DNA from: Glaciibacter superstes DSM 21135
GTDB taxonomy: Bacteria; Actinomycetota; Actinomycetes; Actinomycetales; Microbacteriaceae
Direction of reading: 5' to 3'
NCBI RefSeq assembly: GCF_000421145.1
Contig: NZ_ATWH01000013.1
Span: forward strand, 102,980-166,979
Length of the DNA stretch: 64,000 bases
In this document: piece by piece, positions 36,439-44,392 of the stretch
Position numbering within the stretch: the stretch's first letter is position 1
Layout of the letters: every line of letters starts with the position of its first letter
Notes under the pieces: generated by a model
What the model saw: only the letters and a program-made list of their open reading frames with translations
Told to the model about the DNA's origin: nothing
Databases searched by the model: none
Position numbers and translations under genes: made by a program

Positions 36439-36543
36439 GCCCGTTCCGTTTGCGCATCCAGAGCTGCCCGTCGTCGTCGTTTGCGCCGAGGGTCGCCGGT
36501 GGAGCGGCGATTGTGGGCGCAAGGAGCGATTCTCGGCGCGGCG

Positions 36544-37893
36544 CTAGGAGTTCGCTGCCATCTCGGCGGCCAGGCCGGCCGCGAGGGTGCCACGGGGTGC
36601 CACCACGATGTCGCCGAGTCCCTGCCAATCAGCCGTCTCTCGCAGAACGGATGCGAGGCGCTCGGCCGTGTCGCGCGGCGCACCGTCTTCTGACCAGGCC
36701 GCCTGCACTCGCAGCACCCCTGCCTGGCGATCATTCTTCAGGTCGACTCGGCCCACAATGGTGTCGCCCAGCAGCACGGGCAGCACGTAGTAACCGAACA
36801 CCCGTTTCGGGGCGGGGGTGTAGATCTCGATCCGGTAGTGGAAGCCGAACATCCGCTCCGCGCGCGCCCTTTCCCAGACGACAGGGTCGAACGGCGTGAG
36901 CACGGCCGCCGCGTCGATTCGGCGGGGGAGCCTGGCATCGCGGTGCAGCCACGCCGCACCGGGCTTGCCGTTCCTGCCCCAACCCGGCACCTCCACCGGA
37001 AGCAGTTCGCCCGCTTCCTCGAGCTCGCGGATTGCGGCGATGGTTGGCACCGTCTTCAAGCGAAAGTAGTCGGCGAAGTCCTTGACGGTTCCGATGCCAT
37101 GAGCGCGGGCAGATCGACTCACCAGCTCACGATGCGCCTCGTCTTTCGACACCTCATGGTTCAGGAGTTCGGGGCCGAAGACCTGTTCCGGCAGGGCATA
37201 GACCCGCTCGAACCGCTGCCGGCCGGCACTGACCACCGCGCCCCAGCGGAACAACACCTCGAGGCCGGTCTTCACGTCAGACCAGCCCCACCATGGGCCG
37301 CTCCGCTTGTTGGCGTCGTGTTCGATAGCGCTCGCCGGCATGGGACCGTTGGCGGCGAGTTCGGCCAGCAGCCAGTCGAGCATCTGTCGATTGGCGTGAG
37401 ACCAATGATCGGCGGACGCGGCCGAATGATCGCGGAACTGCTGCATCCGCCAGCGGAAGAGTGGCCACGTCGCAAGCGGCAGGAAGGAGGCCTCGTGGGC
37501 CCAGTATTCGGTGAACCGCGCCTTCTTGCCGTAGGTGAGCCGGTCGAGCTCGGCCTTGTCATAGGCACCGAGCCGACTGAACGCGGGCAGGTAGTGGCTG
37601 CGCTCAAAGACGTTCACCGAGTCGATCTGCAACAGGCCGAGCCGATCGACGAGGCCACTCAATTGGCGAACACCGGGTTGGCGAACACCGGGTTGGCGAA
37701 CACCGGGTTGGCGAACACCGGGTTGGCGAACACCGGGTTGGCGAACACCGGGTTGGCGAACACCGGTCGGACGAACCCCGGGTTCATCGTTGTCGGGTCG
37801 ACGGATGCCGCCCGAGGCATCCGTACGCCGGCCGAACCCCTGGGCGGCGAGCGCGACGCGGCGGGCAAGGGCGGGGGAGACTATCTGTGGCAC
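36544..37893 (-). CDS. YcaQ-like winged-helix DNA glycosylase with pentapeptide repeat insertion
   Basis: A 449-residue protein of the YcaQ/AlkZ family, winged-helix glycosylases that remove bulky or crosslinked bases. The family core is present: the ALARRVALAAQGF start, LVDRLGLLQIDSVNVFERSH, QDS-like active-site region near residue 80 (LLQIDSVN), YWAHEASFLP and a C-terminal LLGDTIVGRVDLKNDR. Between the first helix and the LVDRLGLLQ motif sits VRQPGV repeated about seven times (residues about 38-77), encoded by a 15-bp tandem repeat. Repeat-number change keeps the frame. The GTG start lies six bases after TAGGGT. It is divergent from the AI-2E transporter gene. Confidence 0.87.
   Translation of the reverse strand: MPQIVSPALARRVALAAQGFGRRTDASGGIRRPDNDEPGVRPTGVRQPGVRQPGVRQPGVRQPGVRQPGVRQPGVRQLSGLVDRLGLLQIDSVNVFERSHYLPAFSRLGAYDKAELDRLTYGKKARFTEYWAHEASFLPLATWPLFRWRMQQFRDHSAASADHWSHANRQMLDWLLAELAANGPMPASAIEHDANKRSGPWWGWSDVKTGLEVLFRWGAVVSAGRQRFERVYALPEQVFGPELLNHEVSKDEAHRELVSRSARAHGIGTVKDFADYFRLKTVPTIAAIRELEEAGELLPVEVPGWGRNGKPGAAWLHRDARLPRRIDAAAVLTPFDPVVWERARAERMFGFHYRIEIYTPAPKRVFGYYVLPVLLGDTIVGRVDLKNDRQAGVLRVQAAWSEDGAPRDTAERLASVLRETADWQGLGDIVVAPRGTLAAGLAAEMAANS
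37663..37782. repeat. 15-bp tandem repeat (minisatellite) inside glycosylase gene
   Basis: Six identical units of TTGGCGAACACCGGG (37663-37752), a seventh with one change (37753-37767) and a degenerate eighth (37768-37782). The unit encodes PGVRQ on the minus strand. Perfect identity of adjacent units indicates recent expansion. Confidence 0.97.
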
Positions 37894-37899
37894 CCCTCG

Positions 37900-37905
37900 A
37901 CCCTA
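37900..37905 (-). promoter_or_regulatory. Predicted -10 element of glycosylase gene, leaderless start
   Basis: On the minus strand TAGGGT is followed by six bases and the GTG at 37893. Confidence 0.5.
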
Positions 37906-37944
37906 GCGAGAGCCCCTGACACGCAACGTGCAGAACTGCGGTCC

Positions 37945-37950
37945 TAGACT
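37945..37950 (+). promoter_or_regulatory. Predicted -10 element of AI-2E transporter gene, leaderless start
   Basis: TAGACT is followed by six bases and the GTG at 37957. With the divergent element at 37900 it forms a compact 63-bp two-way promoter. Confidence 0.55.
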
Positions 37951-37956
37951 GAACAC

Positions 37957-39192
37957 GTGACGGAATCCACGGAAAAGCCAGGCTGGGGCGGGCTGTTCAG
38001 ACGTCGCCCTCCGCGCGTAGAAAACGCCATTCCCAATGGGGTCGACGAGAACATTCCGGCCGGTCTCCGGCTGGCGGGTGCCTGGTCGTGGCGAATGCTC
38101 GTCATCGGCGGAGTACTCGCCGTCGTCATCTTCCTGATCATCCAGCTGCGACTGATCGTCATCCCGTTGCTGGTCGCCGTGCTGGTGTCTGCCCTGCTGG
38201 TTCCGCTGGTCGCATTCCTCGTACGGCATAAGTGGCCGAAGGGTCTCGCGATAGCCGTGGCGATGGTGGGAACGCTCGCCGTCGTCGGCGGGCTCATCAC
38301 GCTGGCCACGACTCAGATCGCACAGGGTTCTGCCGGACTGACGGAAAGGTTCGCGCAGTCCTTCGAATCATTCAAGGACTATCTCCTCACCTCCCCGCTG
38401 CATCTGACTGAAACTCAGATCAACGATTACATCGACCAGGCCTGGACCGCCATCCAGGCCGACAGCGAGGTTTTCATCAGCGGCGCCCTCTCTGTCGGTT
38501 CCTCCCTGGGGCATTTCCTCACCGGGATCCTGTTGGCCCTGTTCAGCCTGTTGTTCATCCTCATCGACGGAAAGGGCATCTGGGCCTGGATCGTGCGGAT
38601 CTTCCCTCGACGCGCCCGCGCAGCGGTCGACGGCGCAGGCAAGGCAGGGTGGAGAACCCTGGGCAACTTCGCGAAAGTGCAGATCCTGGTCGCGTCGATC
38701 GATGCGATCGGAATCGGCGTCGGCGCAGCATTGATCGGCGTGCCGATGGCGATCCCGATCGGAATTCTGGTGTTCCTCGGCTCCTTCATCCCGATCGTCG
38801 GCGCCGTGGCTACGGGGGCCGTTGCCGTCGTCATTGCGCTGCTGTTCAACAGTCCGCTGCACGCGCTCATCATGCTCGGAGTTGTGCTGCTGGTGCAGCA
38901 GGTGGAGGGGCACGTGCTGCAACCTCTGATAATGGGAACCGCGGTCAAGGTTCATCCGCTCGCCGTCGTGCTTGTCGTGGCCGGCGGGGCGTTGATCGCC
39001 GGCATTCCCGGAGCGCTCTTCGCCGTTCCGATCGCGGCGGTGGTGAACGTCATGGTCAACTACATCTCCAGCGGGGTCTGGCGAGCCCAGCCGCCTCCGG
39101 CCGGCGGAGCCATTGCTTCGCCGCTGTGGCAAACCGTTCCCCAGGCACGGCCGGGGTACTCCAGCCGTCCCTTCCGCAACCCGAAAGCCTGA
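37957..39192 (+). CDS. AI-2E family transporter (PerM/TqsA-like)
   Basis: A 411-residue polytopic membrane protein of the AI-2E transporter family. It has a polar N-terminus of about 45 residues, two helices (about 45-65, 70-90 in AVLVSALLVPLVAFLVR), a large soluble loop (about 110-185) and five further helices. The conserved VEGHVLQPLIMGTAVKVHPL block is in the last third. Despite the family name, most members have no proven quorum-signal transport and some are antiporters. ilvA starts 3 bp after its stop. Rv1101c occupies a comparable position in mycobacteria, from memory. Confidence 0.92.
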   Translation: MTESTEKPGWGGLFRRRPPRVENAIPNGVDENIPAGLRLAGAWSWRMLVIGGVLAVVIFLIIQLRLIVIPLLVAVLVSALLVPLVAFLVRHKWPKGLAIAVAMVGTLAVVGGLITLATTQIAQGSAGLTERFAQSFESFKDYLLTSPLHLTETQINDYIDQAWTAIQADSEVFISGALSVGSSLGHFLTGILLALFSLLFILIDGKGIWAWIVRIFPRRARAAVDGAGKAGWRTLGNFAKVQILVASIDAIGIGVGAALIGVPMAIPIGILVFLGSFIPIVGAVATGAVAVVIALLFNSPLHALIMLGVVLLVQQVEGHVLQPLIMGTAVKVHPLAVVLVVAGGALIAGIPGALFAVPIAAVVNVMVNYISSGVWRAQPPPAGGAIASPLWQTVPQARPGYSSRPFRNPKA

Positions 39193-39195
39193 GAA

Positions 39196-40437
39196 ATGAC
39201 AGAAACCACCCTCGCTGGACCCACCCTGGCCGACATCGAGTTGGCGCGTGAGACCGTCTCGCGGGTCGCCCAGGTCACCCCGATGGAAAGCTCCCGATAC
39301 CTTGCGGCTGTGCTCGGCGCACCGGTGTTCCTGAAGTGCGAGAACCTGCAGCGCACCGGGTCTTACAAGATCCGCGGCGCATATAACCGGATGTCCAAGC
39401 TGAGCGATGAGGAGAAGGCGCGTGGCGTGGTGGCGGCGTCAGCCGGCAACCATGCCCAGGGTGTTGCCTTCGCCGCTCGTGAACTGGGCATCAAGGCGAC
39501 CATCTTCATGCCGATCGGTGTTGCGCTACCGAAGCTCCAGGCCACTCGCGCCTACGGTGCGGAGGTGGTCTTGCGCGGCCACACGGTCACCGAGCCGCTC
39601 CTGGCCGCGGCCGAGTTCGCCGAGGAGACCGGCGCCATCCTGATCCCGCCTTTCGATCACGAGGATGTCGTCGCCGGCCAGGGCACACTCGGCCTGGAAA
39701 TCCTCGACCAGGTTCCAGACCTCGAGACGGTTGTCGTTCCGATCGGTGGTGGCGGCCTGGTCGCCGGCGTCGCCAGCGCGCTCAAGCAGCGTGCAGCCAG
39801 GGACGGCCGCACCATCAGGGTCATCGGGGTGCAGGCAGCCAACGCCGCCGCCTATCCGCCCTCGCTGGCCGCCGGCAAGGCCGTCGACGTGACGATCCTG
39901 CCCACGATCGCCGACGGCATCGCCGTTGGGAGGCCGGGTGACCTGAACTTCGAGATCGTCAGGGATGCCGTCGACGAGGTCGTCACGGTCAGCGAGGATG
40001 ACACGGCGCGGGCGCTCCTGGTGCTGCTGGAGCGGGCCAAGCTGGTCGTTGAGCCGGCGGGTGCTGTTTCGGTCGCCGCGATCATCGCAGGCAAGGTCAC
40101 GGCGAGCGGACCGACCGTCGCCATCCTCTCTGGCGGCAATATCGACCCGCTCCTGATGCAGCGCGTCATCAGTCACGGCCTGGCGGCATCCGATCGCTAC
40201 CTGACCCTGCGGATCATGCTGCCAGACCGACCAGGACAACTGGCGCGCATCTCAGAGCTGCTCGCAGAGGCACGTGCGAACGTGATCGAAGTGCTCCACA
40301 CCCGGCACGGGGTCGGCCTGCAGATCAGCGAGGTCGAAATCGACATCAGTGTCGAGACCCGTGGTCACGAACACCGCCAGCAGGTCGTCGACATCCTGCG
40401 CGGGGCCGGCTACGACCCGCAGTTTGACCAGCGTTAG
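39196..40437 (+). CDS. ilvA: Threonine ammonia-lyase (ACT-domain type)
   Basis: A PLP enzyme converting L-threonine to 2-oxobutanoate and ammonia; 413 residues. The PLP lysine is K58 in TGSYKIRGAYNRM. The glycine-rich phosphate site reads VVPIGGGGLVAGVASAL. The C-terminal ACT-like domain (about 335-413) contains RIMLPDRPGQLARISELLAE, which fits the catabolic/short type with one regulatory domain rather than the long biosynthetic form. It may serve isoleucine synthesis or threonine catabolism. It is co-transcribed with the AI-2E transporter gene and converges on greA. Confidence 0.94.
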   Translation: MTETTLAGPTLADIELARETVSRVAQVTPMESSRYLAAVLGAPVFLKCENLQRTGSYKIRGAYNRMSKLSDEEKARGVVAASAGNHAQGVAFAARELGIKATIFMPIGVALPKLQATRAYGAEVVLRGHTVTEPLLAAAEFAEETGAILIPPFDHEDVVAGQGTLGLEILDQVPDLETVVVPIGGGGLVAGVASALKQRAARDGRTIRVIGVQAANAAAYPPSLAAGKAVDVTILPTIADGIAVGRPGDLNFEIVRDAVDEVVTVSEDDTARALLVLLERAKLVVEPAGAVSVAAIIAGKVTASGPTVAILSGGNIDPLLMQRVISHGLAASDRYLTLRIMLPDRPGQLARISELLAEARANVIEVLHTRHGVGLQISEVEIDISVETRGHEHRQQVVDILRGAGYDPQFDQR

Positions 40438-40460
40438 CCTGCACGTATTGTGCGTTGGTG

Positions 40461-40952
40461 TCAGGCGCCCGTGAAGGTCTCCACCTTCGAGATCTTCACG
40501 GCAATCTCCTTGCCGTTCGGCGCGGCGTAGCTGGTCTTCGCGCCGACCTTCAGGCCGAGGATGGCCTCGCCGAGCGGGCTCTGTTCGCTGTAGACATCAA
40601 GGTCGGTGTTACCGGCGATCTCGCGGCTTCCGATCAGGAAGCGGCTCTCGTCACCCGCGATGGTGGCGGTGATCACGGTTCCCGGCTGCACCACGCCATT
40701 GCTCTGTGGAGCGTCGCCGACCTCCGCCGTGCGCAGCAACTGCGTGAGGGTGCGAATGCGGGCCTCCTGCTTGCCCTGCTCCTCTTTGGCAGCGTGGTAT
40801 CCGCTGTTCTCCTTGAGGTCGCCTTCCTCGCGCGCCGACTCGATCTTCTTCGCGATCTCCTCGCGACCGGTCGTGCTGAGGGTTTCCAGTTCCGCCGTGA
40901 GACGGTCGAAGGCCTCCTGGGTCAGCCAGGTGACCGTGGTGTCGGTAGTCAT
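40461..40952 (-). CDS. greA: Transcription elongation factor GreA
   Basis: Stimulates transcript cleavage by backtracked RNA polymerase. The 163 residues comprise an N-terminal coiled-coil hairpin (about 10-85) and the C-terminal FKBP-like domain (SPLGEAILGLKVGAKTSYAAPNGKEIAVKI). At the hairpin tip the usual acidic pair reads EEGDLKENSGYHAAKEEQ, so the catalytic Asp/Glu region is intact. AGGAGAACATCC precedes the ATG. The neighbouring DUF4307 and mca genes reproduce the Rv1080c-Rv1082 order. Confidence 0.96.
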   Translation of the reverse strand: MTTDTTVTWLTQEAFDRLTAELETLSTTGREEIAKKIESAREEGDLKENSGYHAAKEEQGKQEARIRTLTQLLRTAEVGDAPQSNGVVQPGTVITATIAGDESRFLIGSREIAGNTDLDVYSEQSPLGEAILGLKVGAKTSYAAPNGKEIAVKISKVETFTGA

Positions 40953-41041
40953 GGATGTTCTCCTCTATTGCAGTCAGCCGAAAGGACGGGCCGCAGATAT
41001 AGTCGACGCCCCGACGATTCCGTCAGGGCGAATACATCAGT

Positions 41042-41617
41042 CTAGGACAGCCAGCAGCGGTAAATCAAACCGGTGTTGCTGAGCTCGCTGGTGTTCAGCA
41101 CCTCGGTGAATGAGCGGGTGAAGCGGTCTGACGCCGGCAGATCGACCACCTTCCAGCCCACCACGGTGAAACTCTCATTGAGCGCCTGCACCACACAGCT
41201 CGTCCTGGTGCCCTCCGGCACCGACACCTCGAAGGTGACGCTGATACTGGAGTCGTCGATGATCGTGTAGCCGATGTCTCTGGCGTCGATCTGGGTATCG
41301 GGGCTGTCTGTTCCCGCCCAGATCACCCAGGCTCCGAAGACGACGACAAAGAGGGCCGCACCCAGCCAGAGGATGCGCCGATCGCGCTTCTTTCGCGTCG
41401 GGGTGCGGCCGTACCTGGCCTGGATGCCTGCGGCATCCGTCAGCTGCCCCTCCGCGGCGGCCTCGTTCGTCGCGCCGTCAGGTGTCGCGCCGTCATTCGT
41501 CACGCCGTTATTCGTCACGCCGTTATTCGTCACAGTGACCACACTCACGGGTTCACTCACGGACGACTCCACACTCACAGTTAGAACGATTAGGCTTGAT
41601 CCAAGGTTAGCTGGCAT
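41042..41617 (-). CDS. DUF4307 membrane protein with N-terminal TNNGV repeats
   Basis: A bitopic protein: cytoplasmic N-terminus, one membrane helix at about 83-104 (ILWLGAALFVVVFGAWVIWA) and an extracytoplasmic DUF4307 domain with two conserved Cys (CVVQALNES..., near 143, and YRCWLS at the C-terminus). The N-terminal third contains TNNGV-type pentapeptide repeats (about 30-53). The start is uncertain: several GTG codons lie between 41578 and 41540 and none has a clear ribosome site, so the product could be about 165 residues. It is divergent from mca with only 15 bp to the mca GTG. The function is unknown. Confidence 0.8.
   Translation of the reverse strand: MPANLGSSLIVLTVSVESSVSEPVSVVTVTNNGVTNNGVTNDGATPDGATNEAAAEGQLTDAAGIQARYGRTPTRKKRDRRILWLGAALFVVVFGAWVIWAGTDSPDTQIDARDIGYTIIDDSSISVTFEVSVPEGTRTSCVVQALNESFTVVGWKVVDLPASDRFTRSFTEVLNTSELSNTGLIYRCWLS
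41471..41530. repeat. Four 15-bp tandem units in DUF4307 gene
   Basis: Units CGCGCCGTCAGGTGT, CGCGCCGTCATTCGT, CACGCCGTTATTCGT and CACGCCGTTATTCGT. On the minus strand they encode TNNGV, TNNGV, TNDGA, TPDGA. The last two units are identical. The period is the same as in the glycosylase minisatellite, but the sequence is different. Confidence 0.85.
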
Positions 41618-41632
41618 TCCCTGAGGAGATAC

Positions 41633-42496
41633 GTGACACTGCGACTATTGGCGGTGCACGCCCATCCCGACGACGAGTCGAGCAAGGGGGCGTCAACCTA
41701 CGCCTCGTACCGCGCGAAGGGCGCCGAGGTGCTGGTCGTCAGCTGCACCGGCGGCGAACGCGGCAGCATCCTGAACGCCTCGATGGCCGACCACGCCATG
41801 GCCGGCCGCGACATGACGGGACTCCGCCGGCTGGAGATGGCTGAGGCGCAGCGGCACATGAATGTCGATCACCTCTGGCTGGGCTACGAGGATTCCGGCA
41901 TGAACGACGACGGTTCCGTGCCCGCCAATTCCTTCGCCGACATCCCGGTGGAAATCTCCGCCGAACCACTGGTGCGCATCATTCGCCGGTTCCGTCCGAA
42001 CGTGCTCATCACGTACGACGAGAACGGCGGCTACCCGCACCCAGACCACATTCGCACCCACGTGGTGTCGATCGCCGCCTTCCGCGATGCGGCCGATCCG
42101 GCGAAGTATCCGGATGCCGGCGCACCCTGGCAGGTCGACAAGCTCTATTACGACCGCATCTTCAACCTCGAACGAATCGACGCGATGTACCTGGCACTGG
42201 CCGCGAAAGAGCCGGATTCGCCGTTGCTCGAGCCGCTCGGCGAGGCACGGGACTGGATGAAGGACTACCCGAAGCTCGCGACGACGCACGTTCCCGTTGG
42301 CGACTTCCTTGAGGCCAGGGACGCGGCTCTCCGCGCCCACGCGAGTCAGGTTTCTCCCGACAGCAGCTTCTTCTTCTGGCCGAACGAGCTGATCCGTGAG
42401 GCGTGGCCGTACGAGGACTTCCAGCTCGTTGAATCGAAAGTGAACAGTGAGATGCCAGAGTCCGATCTCTTCGCGGGTGTGGAGGACAACGGATGA
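41633..42496 (+). CDS. mca: Mycothiol S-conjugate amidase Mca
   Basis: Zinc amidase that cleaves mycothiol S-conjugates to release mercapturic acids, detoxifying electrophiles. The 287-residue length equals mycobacterial Mca. Zinc-binding motifs are AHPDDE (10-15) and HPDH (136-139). The segment DHLWLGYEDSGM and the Lys/Tyr-rich region KLYYDRIF are Mca-like. The related deacetylase MshB is possible, but the position beside greA and DUF4307 and the downstream small membrane protein favour Mca. GTG has GAGGAG at 41623-41628. The presence of Mca implies mycothiol biosynthesis in this organism. Confidence 0.92.
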   Translation: MTLRLLAVHAHPDDESSKGASTYASYRAKGAEVLVVSCTGGERGSILNASMADHAMAGRDMTGLRRLEMAEAQRHMNVDHLWLGYEDSGMNDDGSVPANSFADIPVEISAEPLVRIIRRFRPNVLITYDENGGYPHPDHIRTHVVSIAAFRDAADPAKYPDAGAPWQVDKLYYDRIFNLERIDAMYLALAAKEPDSPLLEPLGEARDWMKDYPKLATTHVPVGDFLEARDAALRAHASQVSPDSSFFFWPNELIREAWPYEDFQLVESKVNSEMPESDLFAGVEDNG

Positions 42497-42735
42497 CTGC
42501 GCTCACCGCATTCCTGCTGGCCGCCACGCCGCCGCCGGCCGACACCGTCACGCCGGGCCCGATCGGCTTCCTGGCGATCTTCCTGGTTGCCGTGGTGACG
42601 GTGTTGCTTGGCATCGATATGGTGCGTCGCATCCGTCGCACCACCTATCGTGAGCAGATCAAGGAACGACTTGACGCCGAGCTGGCCGAGCGGAACGCGG
42701 CCGAAGACACACATAACGATCAGAAGCCCGAGTAG
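42493..42735 (+). CDS. Small single-pass membrane protein downstream of mca
   Basis: An 80-residue protein with an N-terminal hydrophobic stretch, Pro/Thr linker and one strong membrane helix at about 24-43 (IGFLAIFLVAVVTVLLGIDM), followed by a charged tail (RRIRRTTYREQIKERLDAEL). It overlaps mca by ATGA. A similar small protein (Rv1083) follows mca in mycobacteria, so the pair is conserved. The function is unknown. Confidence 0.85.
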   Translation: MTALTAFLLAATPPPADTVTPGPIGFLAIFLVAVVTVLLGIDMVRRIRRTTYREQIKERLDAELAERNAAEDTHNDQKPE

Positions 42736-42761
42736 TTCTCGGCGAGCTCATCTCGGCGGAC

Positions 42762-43523
42762 TCACGGGTAGAGCGGGTGCATCGCGATCAACAGGATCGC
42801 CACCCAGTGGCAGAGGAACGCGATCACCGTGAGCGTGTGGAAGATCTCGTGGAAGCCGAACACGCCTGGCACCGGATTCGGCTTCTTCAGCCCGTAGACG
42901 ACCGCTCCGACTGAGTAGCAGAGTCCGCCGACCAGGATCAGCGTCATCATCAGGGCGTCTGCCGTGAAGAAGTCGACGATGAACATCAGAGCGCCCCAGC
43001 CGAGCGCAAGATAGAGCGGCACATAGAGCCAGCGCGGCGCGTGGATCCAGAACACCCGGAAGGCAATGCCGAGGATGGCGCCTCCCCACACCAGGCTGAG
43101 CAGCAGGACTGCTTTGCCCGGAGGAAGCGCCAACACGGTGATCGGCGTGTACGAGCCGGCGATCAGCAGGAAGATGTTCGCATGGTCGATGCGCTTCAGG
43201 ATCAGCCTGGTGCGCGGCTTCCAGTTGAAGCGGTGGTACAGCGCCGAGTTGCCGAACAGCAGCATCGAGCTCACCACGAACACCGCGCTGCTCCACTTCG
43301 CCGCAGCGCCGTCGGCAAGCACCAGCAGGATGATGCCGGCAATGATGGTCACCGGAAATGTGCCGGCGTGGATCCAACCGCGCCAGGTCGGCTTGACCTC
43401 GGTCGGGTGGGCGACGGCGTCTTCCATCAGTGGAAGGCTCGGGATGTCGCTCTCTGCGCTCGACTCCACTCCGCGTGGCTCTACTCCGCCCGACTCCGCT
43501 CCACCTTCGCTCGCTGGGCCCAT
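42762..43523 (-). CDS. Hemolysin III family (PAQR/TrhA) membrane protein
   Basis: A 253-residue protein with seven membrane helices (about 55-240) typical of hemolysin III/PAQR proteins. The conserved HAGTFPVTIIAGIILLVLA start, ALYHRFNWKPRTRLILKRIDHANIFLLIAGSYTP core with its His/Asp residues, and HEIFHTLTVIAFLCHWVAI end are all present. PAQR-type histidines suggest a zinc site. The extra N-terminal 40 residues are Glu/Ser/Gly-rich, but the ATG is supported by a -10 element six bases upstream. It is divergent from the prenyl synthase gene, as in Rv1085c-Rv1086. Confidence 0.92.
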   Translation of the reverse strand: MGPASEGGAESGGVEPRGVESSAESDIPSLPLMEDAVAHPTEVKPTWRGWIHAGTFPVTIIAGIILLVLADGAAAKWSSAVFVVSSMLLFGNSALYHRFNWKPRTRLILKRIDHANIFLLIAGSYTPITVLALPPGKAVLLLSLVWGGAILGIAFRVFWIHAPRWLYVPLYLALGWGALMFIVDFFTADALMMTLILVGGLCYSVGAVVYGLKKPNPVPGVFGFHEIFHTLTVIAFLCHWVAILLIAMHPLYP

Positions 43524-43529
43524 GAGGCA

Positions 43530-43535
43530 ACCATA
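43530..43535 (-). promoter_or_regulatory. Predicted -10 element of hemolysin III gene, leaderless start
   Basis: On the minus strand TATGGT is followed by six bases and the ATG at 43523. Confidence 0.5.
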
Positions 43536-43581
43536 CGACAGCTGGGGTCGGTCGCTGCGCGCAGAGATCCGGGATTGGGAC

Positions 43582-43587
43582 TAGCGT
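43582..43587 (+). promoter_or_regulatory. Predicted -10 element of Z-prenyl synthase gene, leaderless start
   Basis: TAGCGT is followed by six bases and the GTG at 43594. Only 70 bp separate the two divergent starts. Confidence 0.5.
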
Positions 43588-43593
43588 AATCGT

Positions 43594-44379
43594 GTGCAGA
43601 AACGGCAGGTTCCACTCGGACGCGGCATCCTCTACGAGGTGTATCAGCGCAGGCTCCGCCGTGGGTTGACGGCGGAAGTCGTGCCGAAGCACGTGGCGAT
43701 GATCATCGACGGAAACCGACGGTGGGCCAGGCAGCTGGGCTTTGATTCCGCAGCCGACGGGCATCGGGCAGGCGCGGCGAAGATGCGCGAGTTCCTGGAA
43801 TGGTGCGACGACCTGGGCATTACGGTCGTGACCCTGTACCTGCTCTCCTCTGACAACCTCTCGCAGCGGGAGAGCGACGAACTTTCTGACCTGTTCGAGA
43901 TCATCGCCGAGCTCGCAGAGGAACTCTCCCACTACCGCGACTGGCGCGTGCAGCAGGTGGGATCGAAGACCGGTCTTCCGGTACCACTGGTCGCGGCCCT
44001 CGACGCGGCAGACGCGCGCACGGCCACCAAAACGGGCCTGCACGTCAACCTCGCCGTCGGGTACGGCGGGAGAACCGAGATCACGGATGCGATGCGCAGC
44101 ATCGTCGAAAAGCACAACGCGGGAGGTGGGTCGCTCGACGATCTCGCCGAGACGCTGACCCCTGAACTCATCGGCCAGCATCTGTACACCGGTGGGCAGC
44201 CCGATCCCGATCTGGTCATCCGTACCTCTGGCGAGCAGCGACTGAGCGATTTCATGCTCTGGCAGAGCGCCCACAGCGAGTTCTACTTCGTCGAGGCACT
44301 GGGGCCAGACCTGCGCCAGGTCGATTTCCTTCGAGCATTACGTGACTTCGCTCGGAGACAACGCCGCTTCGGCGGGTAG
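43594..44379 (+). CDS. Z-isoprenyl diphosphate synthase (UppS family, probably short-chain)
   Basis: A cis-prenyltransferase, 261 residues. The catalytic Asp39 is in AMIIDGNRRWA, with RxG-type motifs in DFMLWQSAHSEFYFVEALGPD and LVIRTSGEQRLSDF. The position next to hemolysin III and near mca matches Rv1086, the Z-farnesyl diphosphate synthase of M. tuberculosis, so this is more likely the short-chain enzyme feeding decaprenyl/undecaprenyl phosphate synthesis than the long-chain UppS itself. That choice is an inference from synteny. The class V aminotransferase gene follows 13 bp later. Confidence 0.9.
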   Translation: MQKRQVPLGRGILYEVYQRRLRRGLTAEVVPKHVAMIIDGNRRWARQLGFDSAADGHRAGAAKMREFLEWCDDLGITVVTLYLLSSDNLSQRESDELSDLFEIIAELAEELSHYRDWRVQQVGSKTGLPVPLVAALDAADARTATKTGLHVNLAVGYGGRTEITDAMRSIVEKHNAGGGSLDDLAETLTPELIGQHLYTGGQPDPDLVIRTSGEQRLSDFMLWQSAHSEFYFVEALGPDLRQVDFLRALRDFARRQRRFGG

Positions 44380-44392
44380 GAAGGACACCCGG

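Noticed and set aside
37663..37782. Tandem repeat as a CRISPR array
   Set aside because: Units are contiguous with no spacers and lie in frame inside a gene.
42748..44274. A 508-codon minus-strand frame spanning the hemolysin III and prenyl synthase genes
   Set aside because: It crosses two well-supported genes and a divergent promoter region, so it cannot be a single gene.
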